A stretch of DNA of 64,000 nt, taken from Epiperipatus broadwayi (Eukaryota; Onychophora; Udeonychophora; Euonychophora; Peripatidae). The stretch lies in NCBI GenBank assembly GCA_028023455.1, contig JAQFVV010006453.1:788001-852000 (forward strand). The letters run 5' to 3'. The notes under the pieces were generated by a model. The model searched no databases, was not told the DNA's origin, and saw nothing but the letters and a program-made list of their open reading frames with translations. The translations under genes were made by a program, and so were the position numbers. Below are positions 35,791 to 48,790 of the stretch, piece by piece. Numbering within the stretch: position 1 is the first letter of the stretch; each line of letters starts with the position of its first letter.

Positions 35791-36737
35791 CCAAGTATTT
35801 TAAATGAAGAGGTAGGACACAGTTAAATTTATGAAAAAGGAGGACACAGTTAAATTTATGAAAAAAGAAACTTTTCAGAAAGTGATAAAATTGTTTTTGA
35901 TAACATTTAAAAAATAAGTCAGATAATAGAAGCAATGTCAGTAAAACTATATATTAAATATCCAGATGATAAAACTGTACCAGATAGAATGCAGTAGTAA
36001 TGTTGATATTTGAGAATGGTGATAAAGAAGATATTAGAAATTATAGATCTATCAAAAGAATAAGCTGGGTTTAAAAGTGATTTTAGCACAGTAGATCATA
36101 TGCAAATATTGAGTAAAGATTAAAATGAGTGGTTGAATGTGAGTTGCCACTATGCTTTGGATTTAAAAAGCATCTATAAGAGTTTCCACAATGATTAAAA
36201 CTTTAAATCATCAAAATATAAATCATAATCTGAAAAATATCTATTAGAATTTCCATAGTTCTTAAATTTAGTTTTGAATCATCAAAATATAGACCCAGGA
36301 TATTGTCTCATTCTGAAAAATATTTATCAAAATGCAACAACAGTTATTACATAATGAGTTTTAAAAAATTAACATTAATAAAAATGTAGGGTTAATCTCA
36401 TATCTCCAAAACTTTTTATAGAAGTCTCATAAGAAATATTTTGTGGATTAAAATAGAAATCTAAGGAAATAAAAATAAATGGAAATTATTTAAGTCATTT
36501 ACATTTAGCAGATGCTCATTTTTGCAAATAATTATTTAGATCTTCAAGAAATGCTGCATAAGTTATTAGGTAACTTAGGTGATGACAATAAAGGACTAAA
36601 ATTAATTACTAAAAAGAGTAATAATGTTCAAAGGATTTTGTCAGAAGATAAAATAAAAATTGATAGTCATGAGAACAAATTAATAATTATAAATATTTTG
36701 ATTACATTACTAATATATATATATATATTTTGATTAC

Positions 36738-36739
<2 letters not shown>

Positions 36740-36784
<45 letters not shown>
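36740..36784. repeat. (TA)n microsatellite
   Basis: A pure TA run inside the decayed RTE copy. Confidence 0.9.
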
Positions 36785-36786
<2 letters not shown>

Positions 36787-37117
36787 AGGCATAATGAATA
36801 CAATCAATCACAGAAGCAACCTTGGATGGAGTCCTTTAGACAGGAATAATTTAATATTATAACCTAAATAAACCTATGTCCTCTGAAAAGGGTTACCATT
36901 TTTTACTTATGGATTCAAGACATAGATACATAGCAGATGAGCAATGAAGAGACATCAGGCCACTCAACAAAGTATGAAATGATATTTGTTGGGAGTAACA
37001 AAAAGGAATGGAAAGTGAAATACTTGGGAGAGAGAACAAACAGCTATTGTTGATATCATTGAAATAGTTAAGAAAATGAAATGGAACTGGGTTGGACATA
37101 TCACTAAAAGCGATTTT

Positions 37118-37138
37118 GATAGATAGATAGATAGATAA
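37118..37138. repeat. (GATA)n microsatellite
   Basis: Four to five gata units. Confidence 0.85.
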
Positions 37139-37290
37139 TTAAAGTTTTCAATACAATTTCATGATATAGTAAAAGATTTAGAAAGACACTGTGTGTAAAA
37201 TTGTGGAAAGAGAAGATAGAGATCATAGAAACTGAATTAAACTTCGTGACACTTCATCTTTTCATGGACTACAATGAATGAAAAAAAAAG

Positions 37291-38444
37291 ATTACTGAAA
37301 AAATAATCTACCATACAAATTTTTTATAAGTCTAACTATCTAGAAGCCATTTTAATAAACTTATATAAATCATGATTTCTCTTCAAAATCTTATAGCAAA
37401 ATGAAAATAAGTCTAATTAGTAGAATAACACGAGAGGGCGTTTTTTTTTGCAAGTTTATTAAAATTATTTTTAGACACTGTAACTTATTTATACTATGCA
37501 CATGATGACTATTTTGTTCAGAATACTATTATACACCCATATATATATATACACGTGCATATGTGAGTATATATATAACATATGTTACAGAGTTTTCTAT
37601 TACAGATAAATAAGTTTGTGCAAATTTAAATATTGTACTTCTGTTGAGTTTTGTATTGTATTCCGAATAGAAAAGTTTTTCCAACCGTAAAAAATACAAT
37701 CGCGTTTAAAATGAAATTCCTCTCTCAACAGCTGCTAATCCATTGCTAAATATTGTATATTTCAAAACACACATACATTTTCTAAATAACTCAATGAATG
37801 TTTTATAATATGCACGCATTTTAAATCAATATGTGTATATTGAATTCCAGTAGTAAACTAGCAAAAATGTATTTATGGTTCAACAGATATAAAATTCTGT
37901 ATCGGTTTATATATATATTAATTGGCCTCACTTAGATAAATAAAAATTATACAACGCAACTTATATACATTTTTTTTTTAAAACTAAGCTATCATACTTA
38001 TTATTTTTTTAATTTCAAATGAGATTTTAAAAAAAAGCGATAGTTTATAACTTAAAAATCAAATGCATTGATTTACCTAAAAGATAAACCACGAATCAGA
38101 CAAATTCGTGATCTTATATATCGAACACAAGAATTGACCATGTATTATAGTACCTTATTCAAAAAGTAAATGTGGACTCAATCTTTCTCGTCGAAAGTAA
38201 TTTTTAATTAGTATAAATAGCAAAAAAGTAATAAAATAAAAAATACAAAAATTATAAAAATATCAAATGCATTACAATTGCTATATTTTGTATTTTTCTA
38301 TGTATTTAGGTTAATGTTATAGTGTATGCATTAATTCATAAAATATATACGTAAACTCAATATTTCGTATTCGTCCGTGTTTATATTTACTGGATGTTAA
38401 AATTAACATTATATCGATATTTCGATCAGATCTCACCAGAAGTT
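37291..38444. other. AT-rich non-coding stretch
   Basis: No gene is recognised. Confidence 0.5.
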
Positions 38445-38783
38445 ATTTACAGGTGCTGTCCTCTCAGTGCCATCTCATATTGCTGACCCACCTGATCACA
38501 CACATGTTGAAAAGATAGTTGAAATACTTTGAAGCCTGTCCATTAAAGTATAAGTATTGGCTATCTTAATATAAAGCTGAGTACTGATTATATATATGTG
38601 TGGGAATAGTAATCTAGACCAACTGCTGATTGCTGGTTTAACATGTGTGTGATCAGGTGGGTCAGCAATATGAGATGGCACTGAGAGTGGTGGGCCATGT
38701 GAGATTCTGAGTTCGAACCCGAATATATTACATATATAAATGCAGGTTTAAGCCTGTACAAGGTATTAATTTACAGGTGCTGT
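38445..38783 (+). mobile_element. tRNA-derived SINE with 5' inverted segment and 15-bp TSD
   Basis: atttacaggtgctgt occurs at 38445-38459 and 38769-38783. The 309-bp insert begins with an antisense segment (about 38460-38513) that mirrors 38640-38695. The sense SINE follows, from the tttgaagcctgtccattaaa block through the B-box gagttcgaaccc (38710-38721) to a 3' tail containing caggtttaagcctg. It is the same family as 27164-27789. The intact B-box supports Pol III ancestry. Confidence 0.85.
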
Positions 38784-39349
38784 GTAAATACCTGAAAATC
38801 AATACATGTTTATTTTAATTTAAATATGACTTAAAGAACTTGATTTTAAATTTGTTATACAAGTGATTAAGATGTGGATGTGTGGTTAAGTCAAAGAAAT
38901 GAGAAGTTGTCAATAAATAGATGAAAGAGACCTTAGGTAGTCCTATAGCATGAGAGCGTTTCAACAGCTCTTCAAAGAACAATCATTGGGAATGTTATTC
39001 AGCAGATTTTTCAACTGCCATGTAGTGAAAAATTATAATTTTTTCATCTTTGTTTTACCCTCCAGCTAAGAATAGTTGGATACTATTTGGCAAATAATAA
39101 TTGAATTATATGAAGTTTGATTATAGACTGTTTCCATATAAATAAATTCTTTTTTGTAACCTAAAAAAATTCAAGTTTAATCTGGAACAAGTTCGAATCT
39201 CAGTTAGTGAACATGATAGAAAAATATGCAAACCTTTATGTTGTGAAGATCACTGGATATATAACAAGAAAGAACGAATAAAACTTATATTTCTATTGCA
39301 AAGAGTGTGATTTATTGTTTTTTTACAAGCCTTGGAATGATTTTTTTAT
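38784..39349. other. AT-rich non-coding stretch
   Basis: No gene is recognised. Confidence 0.5.
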
Positions 39350-39490
39350 TTTATTATTGATCCATTATAGACTGAAAATATGTCCAAGTTTAATTCAATG
39401 TCTACAATCCATGTTTTCAGAAAACATCCTTAATTTATCCATTCATCTTACATGTAGTTTATTTCTCTGACTTTTAAAATCTCTTGGGTG
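39350..39490 (-). pseudogene. RTE LINE 3'-end fragment
   Basis: On the minus strand it matches the terminal 140 bp of RTE (blocks tattgatccattatagac and catcttacatgtagtttatt). It is 5'-truncated and coding is lost. Confidence 0.62.
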
Positions 39491-40403
39491 TTTACATTAT
39501 TTAAAAGTCTAAGTCTTCATATAATGCATAATAAAATGTTCAAGTTATATTTTATTTTTTACAATGAGACTAATTATAATTATGAAAGAAAAAAAATATA
39601 ATAGTTTCTATGTAGCAGTTAATATGTCATCTTAAAAACGTCTTTTTGAAAACCTTTCAAAATTCAAATCTTTTTCTAACAATAAAAATCCATTTAAAAC
39701 TATTTATGCCATGTTATTCTAATAACTGTCAGTTTTTTAAAACATTCTTTAAGAAATTAATACCTCCTTTTCTAATTATATAATCAAAATTGGAGAATGT
39801 TTTTTTTTTTTGCTTGTATTATTATTTATTAAGATTTTTTCATCTTGGTTTCAGATATTTTTTTAATATTACTTTTATTTAAAAAATATTTAAATATTTA
39901 TTATTATTTGTAGTAGTAGTAGTAATAGTATATTAGCAATATGGTTGTTGTATTCTCATAATAAGATATTTACTCTGTCTGAATACTGAAATCCATGATA
40001 TTAAGACATCTATAATGTAATTTTTAAAATGCACGCACTCAGATACTTATATAGATATATAACATTGCAAGTTTCAATTACAATTATATATAATAAAAAT
40101 GTAATTCTAAACAGAAGGTAATCGACTCTTTATATATGCACTGTACTATTATATTAAATCAACAAAGTTTTTGTTGGGTGTGAGGAAATTCTCAAACTAA
40201 GGCACATGTTAGAGACTCTGAAAAGGTAAGAGCCCCTATCTTATCTTTGTATCTAAATTAAAATTTCATGAGTATTAGTAGGAAATAAAGTAAATGGAAG
40301 TAAAGTAAAGAATATAAAATCGTCACCTCTCATTCCATGATAATTAAGATTGACCTATGTAATTGAATTTAGATATAAAGATGAAATGGCATTCTTAACT
40401 TTT
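39491..40403. other. AT-rich non-coding stretch
   Basis: It contains a short tag-type microsatellite near 39910. No gene is recognised. Confidence 0.5.
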
Positions 40404-40544
40404 CAAAGTTTCTATCTTTTTTTTCCATATGTCATAGCATCTTCCAGGATGCGAACCCCAACAACTATCTGCAACCAACTGCTTGCTTGTAAGGCAGCTG
40501 CACTGACCTCTCGGCTAACAATGCTTGACCAAAGTTTCTATCTT
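40404..40544 (-). mobile_element. Family A SINE, copy 2, 15-bp TSD
   Basis: A perfect TSD, caaagtttctatctt, lies at 40404-40418 and 40530-40544. The 111-bp insert on the minus strand has a gttagccgagaggtcag A-box region and a ggggttcgcatcc B-box, ending gatgctatgacatatgg plus an A-run. The open frame across it is a by-product. Confidence 0.88.
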
Positions 40545-41164
40545 CTGCCTTGGTTTGAGAGTTTTCTCACATTTAACAAAAGCAACATTGATTTAATATA
40601 ACACTACAGCATGTGTGTAAAAGGTTGATTATCTCTATTTAAAATTACAGTTTGAAACTGCACTACTAAATCTATCAGTCAATTACATTAATAATAAAAA
40701 GGCATAACAAAAAATACAATACAGTAATGACGTTTTCATACATTGCCATTCTAAATATTAATGTAAAATAATATTCATACTGAGTTTAAATATAAATATT
40801 TTAACAAATTATGAATAGCATGTTAATATGGTCATAACACAAATGACATAAATGTAGGGTAATTGCACTTTTTTTTCTTTCAGTAATTATATAAATATAA
40901 AAAGGCAAGTTCCACAATCATCTTGTATTGTGCAAACATTGAACTGTATTTTCTTCTAAGTAAAGTCATAGTTCATTTCCGTGATTACTATTGCTCTCTA
41001 AAAACATTAGTTAAAACTAAACAATCTACTGTTAACTGATTGAAAACGTTGAAAATCATTGGAAGATTATTAATTCAGATAGGAAATAGAGCAGAATCAT
41101 AGAAAGCATACTAAAATGATACCCAATGACACAAATACTTGGCTAATATACAAGAGATTGACAT
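40545..41164. other. AT-rich non-coding stretch
   Basis: No gene is recognised. Confidence 0.5.
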
Positions 41165-41297
41165 ATAAGCTTTTATTTTTTTTTCTCATGTGTCATAGCA
41201 TCATCCGGGAAGTGAACCCACTATCCCGAGACAACTGCTTGTAAAGCAGCTGTCACTGACTTCTCGACCACCAATGCTTGACTATAAACTTTTATTT
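41165..41297 (-). mobile_element. Family A SINE, copy 3
   Basis: The flanks ataagcttttattt (41165-41178) and ataaacttttattt (41284-41297) form a 14-bp TSD with one mismatch. The insert is about 105 bp on the minus strand with ggtcgagaagtcag and gggttcacttccc boxes. Confidence 0.82.
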
Positions 41298-41818
41298 CTT
41301 TACTGTTTTTCCAGTAACATAATATTATTATTGCACTACTATTGTTATTCAAGTTTTCTTGTAAAATTATAAATTAAAAAAAAGATTTTTTCAGTTGGGC
41401 AAAAAAAAAATCCAGTGTAGGGCATAGTCGAATAGAAAATTGAGGGTTAAAGATTCTAGAATTAATTCTGAGCTGAATAACATAATGTAAGTTTTTTTAA
41501 AAAAGCCTTATTTTATTTATTTTAATAAAATGTTGTGCTCAATATCAATTTGGTCATTTTCAAATAACTAATTATAGGATTTAAAAAAAAAAAATTAAAC
41601 TATAACAAGTAATCAAATGACGTTATATTTTTGTTTTTAATTATTTTTTTATGCAGATTATTTGCAGAATGATTCATAAATCTTGATACATAGAAAAAAT
41701 TTTACTTCTTTAATTAGTTGTCAATCTATTCATAAAATACGCTGCCAGCGATGTGTAGATGCTATCACTTTGAGAACGCATATTTGCATTTGCTATAATT
41801 TATATATATGCTCACTTT
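41298..41818. other. AT-rich non-coding stretch
   Basis: No gene is recognised. Confidence 0.5.
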
Positions 41819-41953
41819 AAAATGGTAGGTAGGAGTCTTGCATTGGTGGTCAAGAGGTCAGCGTGACTGCCTTGCACTTGCAGGAAGTTGCCCGGGTTGC
41901 GGGTTCGCGTCCCGGCTGATGCTATGACACTTAAAAAAAAATGGTAGGTAGGA
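41819..41953 (+). mobile_element. Family A SINE, copy 4, 16-bp TSD
   Basis: A perfect TSD, aaaatggtaggtagga, lies at 41819-41834 and 41938-41953. The 103-bp insert carries gtggtcaagaggtcagc and gggttcgcgtccc boxes and a gatgctatgacac end. It is the cleanest copy of the family. Confidence 0.9.
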
Positions 41954-43714
41954 ATATAAATTATTCCTTATACATGAGAATTTTACATTATTCAAAATGT
42001 ATATGTTTTGAAATAATCAATAATATGTGGTTTGAGATAATCAACAGAATACAGATTTTTCTCATGAACTATATTAAAAAGATTAACACGTTTTTGCATT
42101 AATTGTTAATGTTTTATATTTGGTATTAAAATTGTATGTGCCCCCTTCCCGATATTATCATCTTAACCATCTTATTTTTTTTAAAATTTCATATTTTTTT
42201 TTTTTATTTCCTAAAGTTTGTCTGTTTTAGTAAATAAATTTTATTAAAAAATGTTTTATGATTTTTCAAAACAAATCGTTTTCCACCACTTCTTTTTAAA
42301 TTATGTATGTAGTGTGTGTGCGTGTAGGTGTATCCAGAACCCATTTTTAGCCTTTTTCTCAACACACTAACTAAAAGTAATGACGTATTCTTTAACTATT
42401 TTATTCATTAGATTATTTTACAACTTGTTTTTTTTTAATAAAAGAGAAAATTTTAATGAATTATGACTTCCAGAAGGAGTTAAATTTAAAGCTTTGAAAA
42501 ATGTATTTTTTAATTTTTTTTTATTACTTTTAAGACTCATGTTTTCATTTATTCTCTCATGATTATATTTTCATTTTTTTTATAACATTCATTATCTCAA
42601 CTCCATTTTATCACAATAATCAATAGGAGTAAAAACTCAGACTATCTATCACTATGAATGCAATTCAAGATGTTAAAAGTTGGTTTAAACAATACATATC
42701 TTGTGTGATTGTAATGCAATTAGAGAAATATTGAGCTGTATCAATATGAATATAAAGATTCAGGTGTTTGGTACCTCTAAATCACTTGATAATTAAAGTC
42801 CCTTTATGAAATATATGCTTAGAAAGGCCAAATTTCTATGCTACTGGATAGTTAGTTGTGATGTGATATGGTTGAGATAATTGTTGCACTTATGAACATC
42901 AAAAAAAAAAAAAACTTGAAAATAATTATATGTATACCTGATAAGGTAAATCACATTATTCTCTTTTCATTTGATATCAACAAATTAGCAGAATGTTTTT
43001 CATATTTAAACATACTTTTATATTTTTAAAAATTGGTTGTTCAAAATTATTATTTCTTTTCTCTTAAATGAGACATCTTACATTACTTCATCTTTTTAGC
43101 ATTTATCATTACTTATTCTTTTGCATTTCCCTGATAACTCTTGCACCACTTTCTGAAGCTCTGAAGAAGAATTTGCAAAAACAATGTTATCATTTGCAAA
43201 ATTATTGGGCCATTCTCTGCGCTGGTAGGGGTGGGCAATACCAACAAAATAGTACGTATTTGCTCATATTATAATCTGCTAGTGCAGAGAATGGCTCTGG
43301 CATACTTTTTCCAGACTAACGCCAGCAATGGATGAGCCAACATTAACAAAGTGTATTTATTATGCATCTGTACAATTTTATAATGTCAATAAATATATTT
43401 TTAATTAAAAAAAAAAAAATCTAAATAATTTTCATTTACTTTTGTTTTTTTCTTTCTTTTTTATCTTAATCCACAAAATAAGAAAAGTGATGTAAAAAGT
43501 TTTGGAAATTTAAAATCATCATGTCATATACTCTTCTTAATACTAATCTTCTTAGTATCACCATAATTCTAATAATTGCTTTTGCACTGGGATAAATATT
43601 CTTCAGTTTATAACACAATCCCAGATATATTTAATGAATAGTGTTTCTGTTGTGTAAATTTCACTACACCAATTGCACATAAGGTAGGAATGTTTTCTAT
43701 CGGCTTTTAGCATA
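41954..43714. other. AT-rich non-coding stretch
   Basis: No gene is recognised. A small inverted pair (ccattctctgcgct at about 43211 and its mirror at about 43284) sits in a segment of mixed composition near 43150-43330 that I do not recognise. Confidence 0.45.
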
Positions 43715-43890
43715 TTGTAGAGGAATATAAGCCTAAACATATGACTGAAGACATGTTAAGATATATGATCCCTATGATGTGCATTTCATGCTGAACCAGC
43801 ACTCATCAGTTGGCCTAGATCCCAATCTCTTACATGTGTCTTTATCATTGTTCAGTATATATAGCAGCCAATTATTACATTCATCCACAA
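43715..43890 (-). mobile_element. Diverged tRNA-derived SINE fragment
   Basis: The block tttcatgctgaaccagcact and the following catcagttggcctagatcc match the antisense half at 27285-27345. It is truncated and lacks a readable B-box. Confidence 0.55.
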
Positions 43891-43947
43891 GGTGTTAAAA
43901 CAGATAGAAACTAATCGCTATCTTGTATGAGAGTGGTGGAGTGAAAT

Positions 43948-44190
43948 ATTACACTACAGTAATATTTACTGAGGCTATAACCTCGATAATATGCGTGTAA
44001 AAATGCGATAGTAGGGACCTCTACAGGTGTTTTAACAACCTCTTTTCTTCCATAGTGTAAGCTTGTGGTTAAAACACCTGTAGAGGTCCCTACTATCGCA
44101 TTTTTACACGCATATTATCGAGGTTATAGCCTCAGTAAATATTACTTACGTAATCAATGTGCGTTTAATAAATTTATAATTACACTACAG
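43948..44190 (+). mobile_element. Palindromic retro-insertion of unknown family, 12-bp TSD
   Basis: attacactacag occurs at 43948-43959 and 44179-44190. The 219-bp insert opens immediately with an antisense arm (43960-44035) that is a perfect or near-perfect reverse complement of 44069-44145. A loop of about 30 bp separates them, and a 33-nt unique tail (44146-44178) precedes the right TSD. This is the same layout as 27164-27789 and 49683-50242 but with unrelated sequence. Confidence 0.85.
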
Positions 44191-46075
44191 AAGTATTATT
44201 CATTAAGTGGATAATCTTTAGTCTAATAAGTGAAATTAAAAGTATTAATATACTTTCGTTAATGATCTGCGCCAAAGTTGTGAGAACAATAAGTTTAAAT
44301 TTATAAATTAATTCATGGTAATCAAGCTATTATTTGTTTCATTAAATATTGGAAATTCAGCCTTATTATATTTTCCCCAGAAAAATCAAGCTTATACAAA
44401 TCCCAAGCTTATGGTGAAATCATGTACTATTTTATTTTTACTTTTTTTTTTCACAATTAAATATGGATATGCACATTTATATTTTGCAGCTCATAAAAGT
44501 TGGTAAGCTTTTTTTCTCATTTAAATATAGTTTAGCATTGTGTTTATTAATGATATATATGTACTTAAATAAAATTATTATAGTCTAATTGGAATATAAT
44601 AGATATATACAATTTTATTTAAAAATGTATTTGTAATAAATATTTTAGATTTAATAGATTTTTTTTTTAAATGTTTGACTTCAAAAGTGCTCTTAAATTT
44701 ATTTTCAATTTCACAGTAAATACTGAAGAGGAAAATTAGAACCTCAACAGTTTTTAACTTTTAAAAATGTTAAGAATTTCCAAGGTCATTATTATTTTTT
44801 TTATCTGTTTACTATTTTGTCATATGATTAAAATATAAGTTTTGAATTGAAGTTAAAGTTATAAGATTTCTTTTTTTTATTTTTAAAATGTTGGTAAGAT
44901 TAGATTATAATAAAAAAAGAAAAAGGTCTATTTCAAAAAATTTGAAATTGTATCTAAAGGGTATTCTTTTATAAACGCTATTTTGGGTTTCAGCATATCT
45001 TCAACATTTTTCCCCACAATGATTGAAGTCATACAAAACATTTTTTTAAGTCTTCAAAGTACATTTTAGAAAAATAATAAATCAAAAGAAGAAAAAAATT
45101 AATGGAAATATCAGTTTTTAAACATCACATCCAGCTGTCAGTTTAATTTCCAATGGAAAATTTTTAACTCAAAAAGTTCTAAAATATTTAAAGGTTTACA
45201 TAAAAATAAGTTATTATTTAATCTCAAGATGAATAGCAACTTTTGATTTATATATTTCTTAACTTATTGTAATATAAAATATATTCTGGTATTGTTATAA
45301 TATTTGATCCATCTTAACTTTCACAAATTACTACTAGATTGGATATTAAAAAATGCAGCAGTGAATCAATTAATACATAAAGATTATATAGTATGGAAAA
45401 TAACTACACACAAAAACTTATACAAGATGCACTTAAATCTGAATAAAGTTCACAGTCATTGCCTAGTGCACATTCGACTAAGTTATATTAGTCATAATCA
45501 CAACATCTGACAAAAGATAGAAGATTGCCAGCATTATTAAAGAAATGTAAATGAATGATTAGCATAACTGAATAGCTAACTATTTGCTTAAGTAAATCAT
45601 TTTTAGAGAGGGGAACACAGGAGTGATAAACGAATAATTGAATTTGCTTGAAAGTTCATAAGAAGTTTATGCATTGGAAATGTCTGGCTGCAACCATAAA
45701 TTTTGAACTCTAGCATTTGCTGCTGAACTACATCATGTAGGATAGAAAGGCAATGTATGTACTAGTATTGAATTTATTAAACATCCGTTTAGCAAGAAAA
45801 GCAGAAGCAATTTATAAAATTAAACAGGGTAATAAGTGTTACTGAGAAATTAAACCCTTACATATTTCTTTCCTAAAATTACAAAAAAAAAGGAATTCAT
45901 AAAAAAATAGTGGTAATAAGTGCTTGAAAAATGCATTGAAAATATTCCCAACATTAGTTAAGAATGATATGAGTAGATTTTGATTTATATTTTGCCTTCA
46001 AATGTTACAATATAAATTGCTCCAAGTGTGTCTTTGATAATGCAAACGTTTTGGCTGATTACATAATAAATACAA
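44191..46075. other. AT-rich non-coding stretch
   Basis: No gene is recognised. Small frames at 44315-44506 and 45304-45510 have no recognisable domains. Confidence 0.5.
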
Positions 46076-46078
46076 GAC

Positions 46079-46195
46079 CTAAGACTTCTTTGCATTTAAC
46101 TGTTCAATAGCCTGAAACATGATATCACGGTTGTCACCTTTAGATTGCTCTAACTCAGCCAATTTTTTAGTTACATTGAAGAAAAAATACCCGTA
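46079..46195 (-). pseudogene. Isolated coding-like segment ending in stop, 38 codons
   Basis: The minus strand reads open from 46195 to a TAG at 46081-46079 with a protein-like sequence: NVTKKLAELEQSKGDNRD, then IMFQAIEQLNAKKS at the C-terminus. It predicts a charged amphipathic helix, unlike the low-complexity frames elsewhere. An in-frame stop lies just upstream (46198-46196) and no standard AG acceptor precedes the open part, although a pyrimidine tract does. It could be the last exon of a host gene with an acceptor I have misjudged (for instance after gctgag), or a retrocopy fragment. I do not recognise the protein. Confidence 0.4.
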
Positions 46196-46199
46196 TTAA

Positions 46200-47664
46200 A
46201 GCTTAGAGCAAGACCTATAAGATGCTGCCCTCTTTTGAATCATTTTACAAGTAAAAAATCAATACTAGGAGGATTTTAAGTTGAACAAAAGAAAAAGGCC
46301 AGTTTTGATTGGTTGGATAATCTATTCCCAATCTATTCCTAATTCTTATTGGCTGATGATTCTGTTAAATATTTTTTCACTGCTAAAATGAAAATATATG
46401 TTTTGGAGTGTTTTTTTATTATGTTTCATACATATTATAAATAATTTTCATAAAATCTAATATTTCTAATAAAAATATAGTTATTTTACAAAAGTAGTAA
46501 GGTTTTATTAAAAAATTGTATACTTTACACGATTGTAAATTGAAAAAGAAACCAGCCGTAGCAGCAATTTTTGACATCTTGTCAAGAGGTTAGATTGCTC
46601 CAAGCTGTTTATTTGATTTTCAAACAAAGATCAATGATTTAGAATATTTTTCTGGCATTATAATGTATTTTTGGTGTATTTTTTTAATAATATGCTGAAA
46701 GTATAATTATTTTGAGAAAGATGTTAAGATTTTTCCTAAAAAATTCTTAAAAAATTTGTAACGTGAAATCTGGGAGGGATCTAAATGACATTTATAATGC
46801 TTCTAATTCGCTCGTAATGGTTTCTTTGATTTTTCCGCTTTTGAATATTTCTATAAAATACAAATAAAAATATATTTTTGAAATAACTTTCGTTTACTTT
46901 CTTAACATTACAAATAATTAATATACTTTTTGAAAACGAAACTAAAATTAATATACATTAAAAGATGAAAATATTTATATCAAAAAGTTTGTCACTTGAC
47001 CAATTAAAAGTTTCAGAGTTTTACTTCGCTGGACCAATAACAAAAGTGTTCTATTTAAGTGTTAATAAATATAAGTTTGCATTATTAACAAAATCAATTT
47101 CCCTATAGCATTACAAATAACTTCACTAAAGACCTTGATTTTTTTAAACCCCATTTAAAATATGAGATCCTGTCATTTGTAATTTAATGGCAAATTAAAA
47201 AATAATCACTTCATAGAAAACTTACTTCTTCATTATACATTTTCAATAAAAATATTTATTTTATTGTCTCAGTGATCACAGAATACTAAATTCATATTTC
47301 ACACATTTATTAACATCATTACTTCTAAAGCACTTGCTGACTTTGTGTTCTGATGAAAAGGTGTAGTAAACATAAACTAATTAAATGTATTGAGCCAGCT
47401 TTTAGAAAAACACTGCCAGAATCATAACATCATTTAAGTACTTATGGATTACTTTTTTGTGTGTGCTTTTGCAAATTTTGCTGCACAAATAAATATATAT
47501 TATTTTTATGGATTAATATTTTCATGGCTTTTGCATAATTGACTTTACAAACATCAGCACTTATATCAGTAAACATTGCCAGTTATTCAAAAACATTTTA
47601 AGATGTTTAATATTTATGTATAAAGCTCCAAAATAAATGTATTTTTCTACTTATGTAAAGGATA
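46200..47664. other. AT-rich non-coding stretch
   Basis: No gene is recognised. Confidence 0.5.
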
Positions 47665-47770
47665 TTTGTAATCATGACAGATACAAATAAAGTATGTAGT
47701 TATTCTCGGGAGATAAAGTCACCAGCCAAAACAGTAGTCGGCATCCAAAAAGAGAGACTGCAAAATTCTC
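47665..47770 (+). pseudogene. RTE LINE 5'-region fragment
   Basis: aatcatgacagatacaaata, then the aaagtcaccagccaaaacag block, match the main RTE leader at 24964-25060. This is notable because most LINE fragments keep the 3' end; this piece comes from near the 5' end. Confidence 0.65.
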
Positions 47771-48789
47771 ATTTACACTATAATAGTTAGATTGCTAATT
47801 GGATTGCCTATAATCCAGATATCAACAAAGTAGTAAATTTCTTGGAAATGCACATTTATTTAAAAATATTTAAAAAGTTTTGCCTACATTTAAACAACTT
47901 TTAAAAAGTATAACATGAAAATACATTAGCGACTTGACAAAAAAATTTAGTAAAAGATCATTTTCTATTAACATTCCACCATAATGAAAAGGTATTTCTA
48001 ACATCTTTCATAAAAAAAATAATGAAAAGGAATATATATTCAGCAGACATACCAAATGTTGAGTGATGGTTTGAATACTTTCCATCCTTTTTTATCCTTT
48101 AATGATGAACTAATGCTGGATAATTAATTAACTATAGACAAGTTAATTGAAAAATTATCAATTTGTTGACAGAGTTCCTGTTTACCCAAGCATATGAATG
48201 TACTACTTCAGCACCAGAAAAGTATTTAGCACTATGATATCAGATAACACTCAATGATTTTAAAGATCAAAATTCTGCACAATTTTTAAATTCACTATAA
48301 ACTGACTAGAAATCGGTATTTATTTAAAAAATATAAAATTTTAATGTTCAAACATATTTTTCAATCAGTGGCAGCCACTCACAAACAAGTATATTCCAAT
48401 TCCAAGAAAAAAGATACCATAATGTCTCCTTATTTGACATTTTGTCTTTTAATTTCTGAAGAAATCTTTTCTTTCTGAAATATTTTTAACATCTTGCCTA
48501 ATTATGCTCTCGAATTTATTCTATTTTTTAATTTTATCTTTCCAATTAAAACAATCAACATTGCATTTCTTTAGAATGCTTTCGAGATAATCTTTATAAT
48601 GTAAACATGATGCTTTTCCTGTGAAAATTATGGTAAAGTTCATCATAACACACTGTTTTAAGAAATTTTGTATTTTCCATTCAATTCATATGCTCAAATC
48701 AATGAAGATATAATTTTATAATAAGGGATTTTACAGTATCATATTCATGGATAAACATTTATTTTATAACGTCTTGCGTGCGATTATAA
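47771..48789. other. AT-rich non-coding stretch
   Basis: No gene is recognised. Confidence 0.5.
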
Positions 48790-48790
48790 T

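Larger units (their letters stand above)
35791..37290 (+). pseudogene. Decayed RTE LINE copy
   Basis: Similarity to 26410-28500 of the main copy runs collinearly: aattttgaatgaggaagt-like at about 35795, caaaatatagacccaggata at about 36283, a tacatttagcagatg-like motif C region near 36500, and the C-terminal segment at 36890-37120. A (TA)n tract interrupts it at about 36727-36785. Short open frames (36512-36733, and antisense 36893-37099) are remnants. Confidence 0.68.

Noticed and set aside
43157-43190. Hammerhead-like ctgaagaagaa followed by a caaaaacaatgtta segment
   Set aside because: The GAAA half of the core is missing and no stem II can be drawn.
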